This document shows, in pieces, positions 16,139-25,700 of a DNA stretch of 34,510 nt. Position 1 is the stretch's first letter. Every line of letters starts with the position of its first letter. The position numbers and the translations under genes are program-made. The stretch is from CAUYUA01 sp963575675 (lineage in GTDB: Bacteria; Pseudomonadota; Alphaproteobacteria; Azospirillales; Azospirillaceae). The DNA lies in assembly GCA_963575675.1 (NCBI GenBank), contig CAUYUA010000218.1, positions 1 through 34,510 on the forward strand. Direction: 5' to 3'. The notes beneath the pieces were generated by a model. The model did no database searches. It was not told the DNA's origin and saw nothing but the letters and a program-made list of their open reading frames with translations.

Positions 16139-17005
16139 TTATTCTTCCATTCGTTTCTGAAGCAGCAACAAATCGCGCCATGCAAGGCGTTTTTCTGTAG
16201 GGGACCTCAACAAATAAGCGGGGTGGAAAATCGGCAGCGTCGGAATGGGACGCGGCAAGCGCGGCGTTTGGTATTCGAACCATCGTCCGCGTAGTTTGGT
16301 GATTCCCTCGGGGCGTCCCAACAGAGCCTTAGCTGCGGAGCCGCCCAGCAAAACCAGGAATTGTGGATCTATCAGTTCTATGTGTCGTTCGATGAACGGC
16401 AAGCAAGAAGCGATCTCGGTTGGAGTCGGGCTGCGGTTGCCTGGTGGGCGCCAAGGCAGGATGTTGGTGATGTAGAATTTAGCGCGGTCCAGATTTATCC
16501 ATCGAAGCATGCGGTCCAGCAACTGGCCGCTGACTCCGACGAAGGGGCGGCCTTGGCGGTCTTCATCTTCTCCCGGCGCTTCGCCGACCAGCATCAGAGG
16601 CGCTTTAGGATTGCCGTCGCTGAACACCATATTCATCGCCGTCCAACGTAGCGCGCATCCGTCGAAACGGCGCATGCATGCCTCCAGCTTTTCCAGAGTG
16701 TCGGCTTCCGCCGCCTGAGCGCGAGCGGAAATCTCTGAGGGGCGCGCGGACGGGATGGGGGGTGGGTGGATGGGAAATTGCGGGTTGTTGTGGGGGGGAG
16801 CGTCGTTTTCTCTCCGTTCGGTTCTCTGTTTCTGCGCGGGGGTTGCGCGTGCGTCGAATTTGAATGCTGCGCCTGCCGACGGGGTTGTCCAGTCGCTGGG
16901 TTGGTCATCGATCGCTTCGTCGGCTCCGAGCGCTATTTGCCAACGCAGCATGGAGTAAAGCGCGATTCGCTCATTCTCTGAGTCTGAGGTTCCCGCATTG
17001 ATCAT
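16139..17005 (-). CDS. Uracil-DNA glycosylase, family 4-type
   Basis: Removes uracil from DNA at the first step of base-excision repair. The C-terminal two thirds (from residue about 100 of 288) is the complete catalytic domain. It has motif A GEAPGEDEDRQGRPFVGVSG, the TNILPWRPPGNR segment with the further PTPTEI region, and motif B FHPAYLLRSP. Cysteines at ACMRRFDGCALR (spaced C-x6-C) and at ASCLPF lie where family 4 keeps its iron-sulfur-cluster ligands, but the full cluster set cannot be confirmed by eye. The N-terminal about 95 residues are low-complexity with Pro/Arg/Asn and no known domain, so the protein is longer than the typical 200-230. The ATG at 17005 has a GGAAG site in front; the ATG at 17017 is a second possibility. 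A hairpin element begins just upstream. Confidence 0.9.
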   Translation of the reverse strand: MINAGTSDSENERIALYSMLRWQIALGADEAIDDQPSDWTTPSAGAAFKFDARATPAQKQRTERRENDAPPHNNPQFPIHPPPIPSARPSEISARAQAAEADTLEKLEACMRRFDGCALRWTAMNMVFSDGNPKAPLMLVGEAPGEDEDRQGRPFVGVSGQLLDRMLRWINLDRAKFYITNILPWRPPGNRSPTPTEIASCLPFIERHIELIDPQFLVLLGGSAAKALLGRPEGITKLRGRWFEYQTPRLPRPIPTLPIFHPAYLLRSPTEKRLAWRDLLLLQKRMEE

Positions 17006-17013
17006 GACGGCTT

Positions 17014-17315
17014 CCATAAAAATTAAAGGGGTCCAGGGACTGTGTTCCTGGTCGCGGGGGATTATAAGGGGGGGGAGCGAAAGCCCCCCTTATTCGCGAA
17101 GCGATTTTCCTCTGGAATTGTTTGTTCTTACAACATTTTCCTTTTTTTCTTTCTATGGCGAGTTCTGGCGAGCCGACACAAATAATTCCATAAACAATTC
17201 CAGAAGAGGATCGCTTCGCGAACAAGGGAGGCTTTTGTTTTCCTCCCCCCTTTTTTTTTCCTTATGACTTCACACGACCAGGAACACAGTCTCTGTATCC
17301 GTCTAATTCTTATGG
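17014..17315. repeat. Hairpin-family element, copy 4 (two diverged arms)
   Basis: Left arm from 17014 (CCATAAAAATTAAAGGGG onward) reads through GTCCAGGGACTGTGTTCC and GGGGATTATAAGG, has an internal ATAAGGGGG / CCCCCTTAT hairpin and ends near CTCTGGAATTG. The right arm, to 17315, is its inverted but more mutated copy, keeping GGATCGCTTCGCGAA and ACGACCAGGAACACAGTC. It lies directly upstream of the glycosylase gene. Confidence 0.75.
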
Positions 17316-17617
17316 AAATGGAAGGCTCTATGTCAATTGTTCGGCTCGGGAGAAAGGTTGTGGGATGCCTATTCGTTTTGTTCCGGAGTGTGGACAATTT
17401 TGGCGAGAGATTGTTTCTGAAGGCGTTAGACACAGAGTGTCGGAGACTCGCAAATCCCGTTTGTGGAAAAGTCTTGGATAACAATAAAGTAAACATGAAT
17501 AGACCTGAGCAGGAATTTTGGAGACCATAGATGTCCTTTGCAATGACGCGGAGAGTTTTTTCGAATCGGAGCTAAGGTGTTGCAAGGAGTGTTACAAAAC
17601 CAAAACAAAATTTCAGA
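17316..17617. other. Gap upstream of the lytic transglycosylase gene
   Basis: About 300 bases. An 88-codon plus-strand frame (17264-17530) overlaps the element and has no recognisable content, so I do not call it. I see no confident promoter, RNA gene or repeat here. Confidence 0.35.
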
Positions 17618-19990
17618 ATGTTGGCGCTTGCGCGGGTGATCATTTTTCGATATTTAAACGGGATGCTTGGGAATTTTTGCCATATCGGGCCCAGATTGCC
17701 CCGACGGAAGACGTCCTTCTCCGGCCTGTCGATGGTGACGCTGGCGGCGGTCGTTGTCACCGTCATCACGACCTGGACCGTGCTTCAGCTAAAAGACGAG
17801 CTGGCGGCGACGTTCCATGTTCACGTTTCTTCAAAAGATTACGTCCCCGCTTCTTCGGCGGCGCCGGAGCGCGCATCATTGGAGCGCGCATCTTATCAGC
17901 TCGGGGCGAACGCGTCTCCGCGTGTTGGAGAAGCGACTTCTGCGGATATTGCAGCTGCGGCGTCTGCGATCGCCGCAGCAAACACGGAGTCCCCTGGGGA
18001 CGCTGCGTCGCTCGACGTTGCGGCGGAGGCTGCGACTATTTCCGAGCCGCGAGTCGGTTCTGAAACAACCGTTGCTCCGGACACGGTCGCGACATCTGAT
18101 TCTGCGGTTTCTCCTGATTCTGCGGTTTCGGATGTGGTTGCTTCCGATGCGGCTCCATCCGGCGCGATCGTCGCTCCTCCCATCGAGGGGGCTACCATCG
18201 ACGCGCCGTTGGCGTTGGATCGGCCTGGCGCGCGGGCGCTGATCACGGGAAACCCCTCTGCGCGGGCGGTGCGTTTGTCCGCTCTTGAGATAGCTCGCTA
18301 TCGCGCTATTTTGGCCGCTCAGGCGAGCGGCGATTGGGCGGAGGCCGATCAAGGCTTGAGTCGTCTGCATGATCGGCGATTGGTTGGGCATATTCTTATG
18401 AGGCGCTATCTCGGCGCCAACGGCTATCGCGCTTCTTATGAAGAATTGCGCTCTTGGTTGAAGCGCTATGCGGATCATCCCGGCGCCGAGCGCATCTACG
18501 CTTTGGCGCAGCGTCGACAAGAGGCCGGAGAGCCGCCGCCGCCCGAGCCGCCGAGCCCGATGCGCCCCGCTGCGTTCGAGCCGCCGCGCGCCGCCGTTTC
18601 TTCCGTTGCCGCCGGTCTCAGCGTTGCGCCGCGCGCGCGACGTCAGGTTGTGCATCGCGACTATGCTCTCGCCGAGCGAATTAACGATCATCTTCGCGCC
18701 GGAAAAGTGGGCGCCGCTTTGTCGTTGTTGGGCAAGGATGAACTCGCGCTTCATCTTTCCGACCTCGAATACGACTCTTTGCGCGCGCGAGTCGCTTCCG
18801 CGCTGTACTATGAAGGTCATGTGCGCAGCGCTCAGATATTGTCTTCCGCCAGCGCCGTGCGATCCGGAGACGCTTTGCCGGACGCTCATTGGATCGCCGG
18901 ATTGTCTTCCTGGCGTCAAGGCGCGATTGATCGCGCCGTTCGCCATTTTCGCGCCATGGCCTCTATTGATGGTCTTCCAGCGCATCAAGCCGCCGCCGCC
19001 GCTTTTTGGGCCGCCCGCAGCCTAAAACGAATCGGTCAAGACGCGGCGGCTCAGACGTGGTTTGTTCGCGCCGCCGCTTATCGGCGCACCTTTCACGGAT
19101 TGTTGGCTCAGCAAAGCCTGGGGGTGACGCCCTCTTTCGAATGGCGTCCGCCCAAATTGGCGGCTGATCATTTCGCCGCTTTGAACGCCATGCCGGGGGG
19201 AAAACGCGCCATCGGTTTGTTTCAGGTTGGGCTTTATGACGCGGCGGAGCAAGAACTACGGCGTTTGGCCCCTGGGCACAACGCATTGATGGTCGAGATT
19301 CTGCTGACGCTGGCGGATCGCGCTCGGTTGGCGGGATTGGCAACCGTAATGTCCAATAACATGGCCTCGTTGGAAGGCTTGCCGGGGGAGCTTGCTCTTT
19401 ATCCTTTGCCGCCTTGGCAGCCTCGTGGCGGATTCGCTATAGATCGGGCTCTGATGTATGCCGTGATGCGGCAGGAGTCTCGATTCGATCCTCGGTTGGT
19501 CAGTCGTAAGGGCGCTACTGGCCTGATGCAGGTTATGCCGGGAACCGCTCAGGAAATTGGCGAGCCGGGCGCCAACTTCATCGGCGACGATCGCGCCAAG
19601 CTGTTTCAGCCAGAGCTTAATCTCTCCTTGGCCCAGCGTTACATTTCTCAACTTTTGGAGCGCTCGGAGATCAAAGGCGATCTTATTTCGATGATCGCGG
19701 CTTATAATGCCGGCCCGGGGGCTTTGGCGCGTTGGCGTCAGCACGAGTTGAACGGCGTCGATGACGCTTTGTTGTTCATTGAAAGCCTGCCGATTCGTGA
19801 AACGCGCGACTATGTCGCTAAAGTTCTGACCAACTATTGGATTTATCAGCACCGGATGAATCGCGATAGGGCTTCTTTGGCGGTTTTGGCTGAAGGGCGG
19901 CGACCGATCTATGAGCCGGTCGATGAGCAACAAACTCAAGTCGCCGAGAAAACGGAAAGTCCGGAAGACGGCGTCGTCGGTGAAGAATAA
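17618..19990 (+). CDS. Soluble-type lytic murein transglycosylase (Slt70-like, GH23)
   Basis: Cleaves peptidoglycan between MurNAc and GlcNAc to give 1,6-anhydro products. The C-terminal catalytic domain (about residues 600-760) has the catalytic glutamate Glu620 in MRQESRFDPRLVSRKGATGL, then LMQVMPGTAQEIG, then AAYNAGPGAL, and the closing ESLPIRETRDYVAKVL segment, all typical of Slt-type GH23 enzymes. Residues about 215-590 form the helical superhelix of Slt70. Before it come a hydrophobic N-terminal segment (MVTLAAVVVTVITTWTVL), which anchors or exports the protein, and about 130 residues rich in Ala, Ser, Thr, Asp and Val (60-200), probably disordered. The exact start is uncertain, because none of the ATG codons at 17618, 17663 or 17732 has a good ribosome site. 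At 790 residues it is longer than Slt70 because of the linker. The next gene, trxA, begins 197 bases downstream. Confidence 0.93.
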   Translation: MLALARVIIFRYLNGMLGNFCHIGPRLPRRKTSFSGLSMVTLAAVVVTVITTWTVLQLKDELAATFHVHVSSKDYVPASSAAPERASLERASYQLGANASPRVGEATSADIAAAASAIAAANTESPGDAASLDVAAEAATISEPRVGSETTVAPDTVATSDSAVSPDSAVSDVVASDAAPSGAIVAPPIEGATIDAPLALDRPGARALITGNPSARAVRLSALEIARYRAILAAQASGDWAEADQGLSRLHDRRLVGHILMRRYLGANGYRASYEELRSWLKRYADHPGAERIYALAQRRQEAGEPPPPEPPSPMRPAAFEPPRAAVSSVAAGLSVAPRARRQVVHRDYALAERINDHLRAGKVGAALSLLGKDELALHLSDLEYDSLRARVASALYYEGHVRSAQILSSASAVRSGDALPDAHWIAGLSSWRQGAIDRAVRHFRAMASIDGLPAHQAAAAAFWAARSLKRIGQDAAAQTWFVRAAAYRRTFHGLLAQQSLGVTPSFEWRPPKLAADHFAALNAMPGGKRAIGLFQVGLYDAAEQELRRLAPGHNALMVEILLTLADRARLAGLATVMSNNMASLEGLPGELALYPLPPWQPRGGFAIDRALMYAVMRQESRFDPRLVSRKGATGLMQVMPGTAQEIGEPGANFIGDDRAKLFQPELNLSLAQRYISQLLERSEIKGDLISMIAAYNAGPGALARWRQHELNGVDDALLFIESLPIRETRDYVAKVLTNYWIYQHRMNRDRASLAVLAEGRRPIYEPVDEQQTQVAEKTESPEDGVVGEE

Positions 19991-20187
19991 TATCGTTGAG
20001 CAGAAAGGAGGATGTTTGATGACGTGCTTTCCGCTCAGCGGTTTTTTCGCTTTGTGGAGCTTGCGCCGTCGGTTTGCGTTGATCTCTCCGTCCGTGAGCG
20101 GTTAGTTTTCTGCGGGAGCGGTGCGTCGGAGTGTTTTTGTGCCGTCGCCTGAACCAAAAGGCGCCGAAATCAGAAGGCAGAGGGGAC

Positions 20188-20511
20188 ATGAGCAATATCT
20201 CACACGTTACTGATTCTTCCTTTGAAACCGATGTGCTGAAAGCGCCGGGGCCGGTGTTGGTCGATTTTTGGGCTCCTTGGTGTGGTCCGTGCAAAATGAT
20301 TGCTCCGATTCTGGACGCGCTTTCTGAGCAGCTAAAAGACCGCGTGACAATTGTGAAGCTCAATATTGACGAGAATCCAGCTGCTCCCGGCAAATATGGC
20401 GTGCGAGGCGTGCCGACTCTGATGCTGTTCAAGGGCGGAGCTGTTGCGGCGAGCAAAATCGGCGCTATGCCGAGAACTGCAATGCAGCAGTGGATTGAAG
20501 GGTCTCTCTAG
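20188..20511 (+). CDS. trxA: Thioredoxin
   Basis: A 107-residue thioredoxin, the general protein disulfide reductase recycled by thioredoxin reductase. The active site WAPWCGPCK is intact, and the cis-proline VRGVPTLMLF and the C-terminal AMQQWIEGSL are also typical. An AGAGGGG Shine-Dalgarno site fixes the ATG at 20188; 19 upstream in-frame residues are not part of the protein. A hairpin element follows the stop by about 35 bases and probably ends the transcript. Confidence 0.95.
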   Translation: MSNISHVTDSSFETDVLKAPGPVLVDFWAPWCGPCKMIAPILDALSEQLKDRVTIVKLNIDENPAAPGKYGVRGVPTLMLFKGGAVAASKIGAMPRTAMQQWIEGSL

Positions 20512-20545
20512 AGAGAACTGATGGGTTTCATTTGATTTTTAGTAT

Positions 20546-20650
20546 CAATAAAAATTAAAGAGGTTCGAAGGGTTGTGTTCCTGGTCGCGGAGGAGCATAA
20601 GGGAAAAGACAGCCCTTATGCTCCTCCGCAGCCGGGAGCGCAGTCGTAAG
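20546..20650. repeat. Hairpin-family element, copy 5, with a perfect 17-bp stem
   Basis: One arm of the family (AATAAAAATTAAAGAGGTTC...GTGTTCCTGGTCGCGG) followed by a perfect 17-bp inverted repeat at 20587-20629: GCGGAGGAGCATAAGGG, a 9-nt spacer and its complement. It sits just after trxA and probably terminates its transcript. Confidence 0.6.
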
Positions 20651-20737
20651 CCTTCTTAAGTTTTGTTTGTCGTGAGCTGCGGCGGTTTGTCGTTTTTTGT
20701 CGTGTGCGCTCTTTGTCTTACATTTCATCAAGAAAAT

Positions 20738-20757
20738 GTTTCGAAACCCGCTATAAT
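20738..20757 (+). promoter_or_regulatory. Possible promoter with overlapping palindrome
   Basis: A perfect -10 hexamer TATAAT at 20752-20757 lies about 190 bases before the start of the two-cysteine protein gene. The spacer directly upstream holds the perfect palindrome GTTTCGAAAC (20738-20747). No good -35 hexamer is present, which could fit an activator or repressor site. This is a weak call. Confidence 0.3.
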
Positions 20758-20794
20758 GTTGGCGCAATGTTTGAAACAACCTGTGTTCGGCGTA

Positions 20795-20828
20795 ACGGAC
20801 AGTACGGGATGACGGACAGTACGGGATG
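20795..20828. repeat. 17-bp tandem direct repeat
   Basis: Two exact back-to-back copies of a 17-bp unit (ACGGACAGTACGGGATG) lie between the possible promoter and the two-cysteine protein gene. Their function is unknown. Confidence 0.7.
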
Positions 20829-20947
20829 AGAGTGAAGCTCAATCGGTTGGAACATTGCGGAGCGGTTGTTGTTTCAGGCTTTGTTTTGGTTTGATTCAAT
20901 CGGCTTTTTCCTCTCCTTCGTTGGCCTCTCCCCGGAATGGGACATCC

Positions 20948-21502
20948 ATGATGAAGACCGGACATAGCTTGCGGCGTCTGTTGGCCGTTGCAACTTTTTG
21001 GGGGGCGTTCATTGGTGGCGCGCAAGTAAGCGGAGCTGCTTCTTCCTCGCGCGAGGGAGAGGTTGTTGTTGATTTCCTGGTTTTGTCGGACGATATGGGC
21101 GACGATTCCGATTCGCGAGGTGCGTTTCCGTTTTCTCCGTCGGCTGCCGTTGAGTCGGTCGTGTCGACGCCTTTGGCGTCGGCGGTTGAGAAGTCCGAAG
21201 ATAATAAGTTTCTAAGTTCTGAGACCGTGATCATTGGGTGTACGGCGGGCGCCACAGCGGGAGCTTTGGCGGTGGCGGTTCCGGCGATTACAACGGCCTC
21301 GACGGGCATTGGCGCGCCAATTGGCGCGACTCTGGTTGCTGGGACGGCTGTTTTGGGATGTGCGGTCGGCGCCGTGAGTGGGCTTGCCGCTATTGGAACG
21401 GCGATTAGTCTTACGTTGTTCAACCAAGTGAAGAGTCGTTTGGTGGATGATCCACCGTTGTCGCCTGTTTCGGAAGGCGTGATTGGCGGTTTGGGAAAGT
21501 AG
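20948..21502 (+). CDS. Secreted or membrane protein with a two-cysteine glycine/alanine-rich hydrophobic domain (paralogue A)
   Basis: About 184 residues. I do not recognise a family. The N-terminus (MMKTGHSLRRLLAVATFWGA, FIGGAQVSGA) is a probable signal peptide. A middle segment is acidic and Ser-rich (SDDMGDDSDSRGAFPF). Then a 65-residue, very hydrophobic Gly/Ala/Thr-rich domain holds two cysteines exactly 39 residues apart: IIGCTAGATAGALAVAVP ... GTAVLGCAVGAVSGLAA. It may form two membrane helices linked by a disulfide. The same domain, without gaps and with the same 39-residue spacing, is present in the protein at 28072-28638. The start at 20948 or 20951 is chosen from the signal sequence; the frame is open further up. 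It lies between trxA and creA. No catalytic motif is visible. Confidence 0.65.
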   Translation: MMKTGHSLRRLLAVATFWGAFIGGAQVSGAASSSREGEVVVDFLVLSDDMGDDSDSRGAFPFSPSAAVESVVSTPLASAVEKSEDNKFLSSETVIIGCTAGATAGALAVAVPAITTASTGIGAPIGATLVAGTAVLGCAVGAVSGLAAIGTAISLTLFNQVKSRLVDDPPLSPVSEGVIGGLGK

Positions 21503-21539
21503 GCCGCAGGTTGAGAATCACTTGCGATAAGGGATTTCT

Positions 21540-22052
21540 ATGGGAGTGAAAGACGCCATGGGACGTAAAATCGGGGTCGTGCGTATTGCTGTTATGTTGG
21601 GAGTGGTTTCGTCGACGTTGATGTCGGTGGTCGGCGCGGCCAAAGCCGAAGAGATCGGTTGCGTAAAGACGGCGTTTCAGTTGATTGGTCCTGACAACCA
21701 AATCTGTGTCGAAGCGTTTGATGATCCGAAAATTCCGGGAGTTTCGTGTCACCTGAGCCAAGCCAAGACGGGCGGACTGGGAGGAGCTTTGGGGATTGCG
21801 ACGGATCCGTCGCGTTTTTCGATTGCTTGTCGGCAAGTGGGGCCGGTTTCCTTGCCCAACGATTTGAAAGATCGAGACTTGGCGTTCAGCACCGACACGT
21901 CGCCGTTTTTTAAGGAGACGCGAGTGGCGCGTATGATTGATAAGAAGCGGAATACTTTGATTTATTTGGTGTACAGCACGAAGCTAATCAATGGTTCTCC
22001 GTTCAACAGCATTTCTACGGTTCCGATTATGCCGTGGAGTAGCAAGCCGTAG
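21540..22052 (+). CDS. creA: CreA family protein
   Basis: A periplasmic protein of the CreA family; its function is not established even in E. coli. After a signal peptide ending near AKAEE, the mature chain shows the family's IGCVKTAFQLIGPDNQIC, EAFDDPKIPGVSCHL, AKTGGLGGALG, then DPSRFSIACRQVGP, and the ARMIDKKRNTLIYLVYSTK segment near the end. Four cysteines of the family are present. Length (about 170) and all motifs are normal. An AAGGGA sequence lies near the ATG at 21540. rnhA follows 9 bases after the stop and is probably cotranscribed. Confidence 0.92.
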   Translation: MGVKDAMGRKIGVVRIAVMLGVVSSTLMSVVGAAKAEEIGCVKTAFQLIGPDNQICVEAFDDPKIPGVSCHLSQAKTGGLGGALGIATDPSRFSIACRQVGPVSLPNDLKDRDLAFSTDTSPFFKETRVARMIDKKRNTLIYLVYSTKLINGSPFNSISTVPIMPWSSKP

Positions 22053-22061
22053 TGAGGACAT

Positions 22062-22535
22062 ATGACGGGGAATGAAGAAGCTCCGGATTTGAAGGTGGTG
22101 GAGATTTTCACTGACGGGGCGTGTAGCGGCAATCCTGGACCGGGAGGCTGGGGGGTCTTGTTGCGGTATGGTGAGGCCGAACGCGAGTTATGGGGGGGGG
22201 AGAACAACACCACCAACAATCGGATGGAGTTGATGGCGGCGATTCAAGCTTTAGAGGCGTTGAAGTGGTCGGTGTCTGTTCGTCTGCACACGGACAGCAC
22301 TTATGTGCGGGATGGTGTGACGAAGTGGATTGTGGGTTGGAAGGCCAAGGGATGGTTGACGGCGAATCGTGAGCCGGTAAAAAATCAGGATTTGTGGAAG
22401 CGTTTGGATGAGGCGCGTTTGCGGCACAAGGTGGAGTTTATTTGGGTGAGAGGGCATTCAGGGCATGTGGATAATGAACGGGTGGATGCTTTGGCGCGCA
22501 AGGGAGGGCGAGAAGCAACTTTGAAGAAAGAATGA
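22062..22535 (+). CDS. rnhA: Ribonuclease HI
   Basis: Cleaves the RNA strand of RNA-DNA hybrids. The catalytic residues line up with E. coli RNase HI: Asp18 (FTDGACSGNPGPGG), Glu56 (NNRMELMAA), Asp78 (HTDSTYV), His132 (WVRGHSGH) and Asp142 (NERVDALA). The basic region WKAKGWLTANREPVKNQDLW is also kept. 157 residues is a normal length. A GAGGACAT Shine-Dalgarno sequence precedes the ATG, and the gene starts 9 bases after creA. Confidence 0.97.
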   Translation: MTGNEEAPDLKVVEIFTDGACSGNPGPGGWGVLLRYGEAERELWGGENNTTNNRMELMAAIQALEALKWSVSVRLHTDSTYVRDGVTKWIVGWKAKGWLTANREPVKNQDLWKRLDEARLRHKVEFIWVRGHSGHVDNERVDALARKGGREATLKKE

Positions 22536-22579
22536 AAAAAACAGAGATCAAAGATCAAGCAAAGTGAGAAAGAGATAAA

Positions 22580-22700
22580 AAATATAAACTAAAGAAGTCT
22601 AGGGATTGTGTTCCTGGTTTCTTGGGATTGTAAAAAGGGAGGGCGTCCTTGGTTCGAGCGGCTGGTGAGAATATAGTCTCTGGACCCTTTTCTTTTGTCT
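22580..22700. repeat. Hairpin-family element, copy 6
   Basis: The ends (AAAGAAGTCTAGGGATTGTG... on the left and ...TAGTCTCTGGACCCTTTTCT on the right) are imperfect inverted copies of each other and of the family tips. It lies between convergent rnhA and the SLBB protein gene and may terminate both. Confidence 0.55.
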
Positions 22701-22735
22701 TTCTCTTCTCTTCTCTTCTCTTCTCTTCTCTTCTC
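22701..22735. repeat. Pentanucleotide tandem repeat (TTCTC, seven copies)
   Basis: Seven exact copies of TTCTC, the last running into the stop codon (TGA on the minus strand, 22734-22736) of the SLBB protein gene. Changes in copy number would fall after the stop codon and leave the protein unchanged. Confidence 0.9.
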
Positions 22736-25700
22736 AGTAGTTGCTGATGACGGCAATCGATGCCGCCGTAAGCGCTAATTGTCCTAAAATTCCACTGAGT
22801 GATTTCGCAGTCTCCAACCAATCAAATGGGTGAGGGTCTCGTGGCGCAACAATCGTTGCTCCCGGTGGAATTAATATCTCTCTTTCCTTCCAAGCCCTAT
22901 CGCTCAGTGAACGAGCCGAACCATCCGGCATCACCAAAAACAATCGATCGTCATCTGCATTTCGCGTTAATCCTCCGGCTTCTTCCACATAACGCTCAAC
23001 GGTTTTTCCCGAAGCAAATTGCAACGCCGCCGGAGATTGCACCTCTCCAACCACGGACACTGTGAGCGGGCGACGTGGAATTAAAATCCGATCACCCGCT
23101 TCCAACAAGGAATCTTGTTCCGGTCGGGCTTCCAACACCGATGGATCAGCTTCTACGGTGATTCGCCCCAAAGGCTGAAGCTTCCGCATTTCCCCTGTTA
23201 ATTGACGGATCGCCGCAATTTGCTCAGGACGCGGCGGGTCCGAACGCATCATGTCCATCGCCAATTGGTTATCCAAAGATTGCGCCATTCGACGCTGTCG
23301 TTCGGCCTCGGCTCGTTGCGCCGAGACTCGCGTAAAGATCGCGCCGGCTGGATAGGCTTGCTCTGTTAGTCCTCCTGCGCGGCGTAATAGCGACAACAAC
23401 GTCTCATCCCGAGTTATGTCGTAACGTCCGGGGCGGCGCACTTCTCCGAGAACCGCGACATATCCGGCGACATGGGCTCGAAACAGCGGCGTTGCGTGAA
23501 CAATATCTCCGGGCTCCACCAATGTCCTCTCGGCTTCTGGGCGGCGCAAGTCCAGTATTGTCCGACTCCGATCTTCGGCGTCGTGACGGGATAATTCGAT
23601 TTGAGTCGGATCGGCGTCGGAGGTCAGCCCTCCGACGACGGCTAAGAAAGTATCCAATGGCGTTGGAACAGCGAGCGGCCAGAGTCCAGGGTGTCGAACG
23701 GCGCCGCGTAGACGCACGGCGTGCTCTCGTATAAAGCGTGTTTCTTCTTCAATGACGGCGATGGGCGAGGCTTTTTTCTCGGGATTCAACGCGGTTTCCG
23801 TGATGTCTTCCACTCGTGATGGGGCGTCGAGATGTGGGCGGAATGATTTCTGTGGAATTAGTGTGGAGGTTGGGTGGTTCCGAGAAAAAAGGCGTTGATT
23901 TTTTATTGTGAGGGGCGAGGTTTTTGTTTCGGCGTTGTCGTCCGGCTTTGCGGATTCAAGCGGGGGGCTCTCGGAGTGTGGAAGGGAAGATTTCTCGATC
24001 GGCGCAGGAGAGTTTTCGATTCCGGCTCTGTTCTCTTCGTTGGTTTCGTCATTTTGATCGTGGACGGCGCGGCGGGTTTCGGAGCGCGAAAACACGCGCA
24101 CGCGGTCGCCGTCGGTCAGAGGTCGTTCAAATGCGCCTTTGACCACCTCCAGTGGGGAGAACGGCAAGAAGCGGCGGGCCATGGTTTGAGGATCAAAGCG
24201 ATCGATAATGCCGAATAGCGGATAGAAATCGGTTTCCAGAGGCTCGCTTTCTTTTAGAAGACGACGAAGAGTTGAGGCTTCGGCCAATGAGCGCACGCCG
24301 GGACGTCGCACCGGGCCTTGGATATCGACGCTGGGGGAGGAGGCGTCTATTATGTCGCCTCGATTGACGCGCTTGTTTTGGCGTGTGGCGGAGAGGGAGG
24401 CGTCCGGATTGTTCAAGGCGGAAGGTTTGGCCGGAGGTTTGGTTTTGGCGGAGGGTTTTCGTGATTTTTCGGTTGAGGCTGCGTCTTCGGGTTTCGCGGG
24501 CGTTTCAAAAAGAGTGTGTCCGCCGGCTGAAAGAGCGACATCAGCGAATTTTGCGCCATTTTGGGCGACGGGATATAGACCGGGGCGGATCACGTTGGAC
24601 TTTAACAACGCGGCGTGATTCAAAGCAAAGGCGAGTAAATCGGGATGGCGATCGAACACGGTCGGGCAGGGAGCGTCAGCCGGAGGCAAAGTGACGGCGG
24701 CGGAAACCAAAGGGCCACGCGCCAGAAATCCTTTGGAATCGCCGGCCATGGCGCGGGCCAGAACATTGAGGCCGGCGCAGCGAGGAAGGCGTGAGGAGAG
24801 CTGGTCGCCGCGCAGAATCTCCAGCACGGGGCGCGCGGATAGAAACGCGACGTCTTGCTCGCCCAGAGTGATCAGAACATCGCCGTCGCGCAAGGAGCGG
24901 CTATCGCGGCCATCGAGCAAGGCTTGCAGGTCCACCGCTTCCAACTTTCGGGTGTGGAAGACGGGATCTGTGGTCTCAATCGCCGCGAACGGCAGGTAAG
25001 GACGCGGCAATAAGTCTCGTCGATCGATCAAACCGCCGGTGGTGATGGCTTCGGCGATTGAGCGCGGGCCGGGGCGGCGGACATGGCCTTCCAATCGCAC
25101 CTCGCCCACGCGATCCTCACGAGTCGGCGATAACAGAAGCACGTCGCCGTCAGAGAACACGGCGTTGGATTCCGAGGTTGGAACCTCTGAGGTTTGTTCT
25201 GCGCCGCTTTCGTCATAGCTCAGGCGAATCGCTCTTGTGGCGCCCGGTCGCAAAGCGCCGCCCGCCAGCCGCAACAGCTCGTTTAAGGTGGCGGTCGAGC
25301 GATCCGGAGAAATTTCATAAATTCCCGGTCGTCGCACTGCGCCCACGACCGCAACCGTTGGTCCCAGAGGCGGCGCGACGAGGCGATCTCCATCACGCAA
25401 GTGTGGCTCGGGAGTGTTTTTCTCGGCGTCGCGGGCTTCGGGGGCGGCGTCTGGAGCGGCGGAGCGGCGCAGAGCGCCGCCGTACAAAAGCCCGTAAAGA
25501 TCGATAGGGCGTCCTTCGGACTCGGTTTGTCCCGCGTGAATCAGTCGCAAGCGTCGTAGGCTGCCCATGCGCGTGACGCCGCCCGAGGCCAGTAATGCGT
25601 CGGGAATTGTGGCGAACGCCGTTAAGGTCTTTCTGCCGGGGCGAAGGGTTTCTCCGACGACCCACACGCCGATTCGCCGCATTTCCGCCAGAGAAACATA

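Noticed and set aside
17264..17530. An 88-codon plus-strand frame upstream of the lytic transglycosylase gene
   Set aside because: It starts inside the hairpin element, has no ribosome site and no recognisable content.
17876..18988. A 370-codon minus-strand frame opposite the lytic transglycosylase
   Set aside because: Arginine-rich shadow of the Ala/Ser-rich linker and superhelix; no family resemblance.
22701..22735. CRISPR-like repetition at the pentanucleotide tract
   Set aside because: It is a simple 5-bp tandem repeat with no spacers, and no cas gene is present anywhere in the window.
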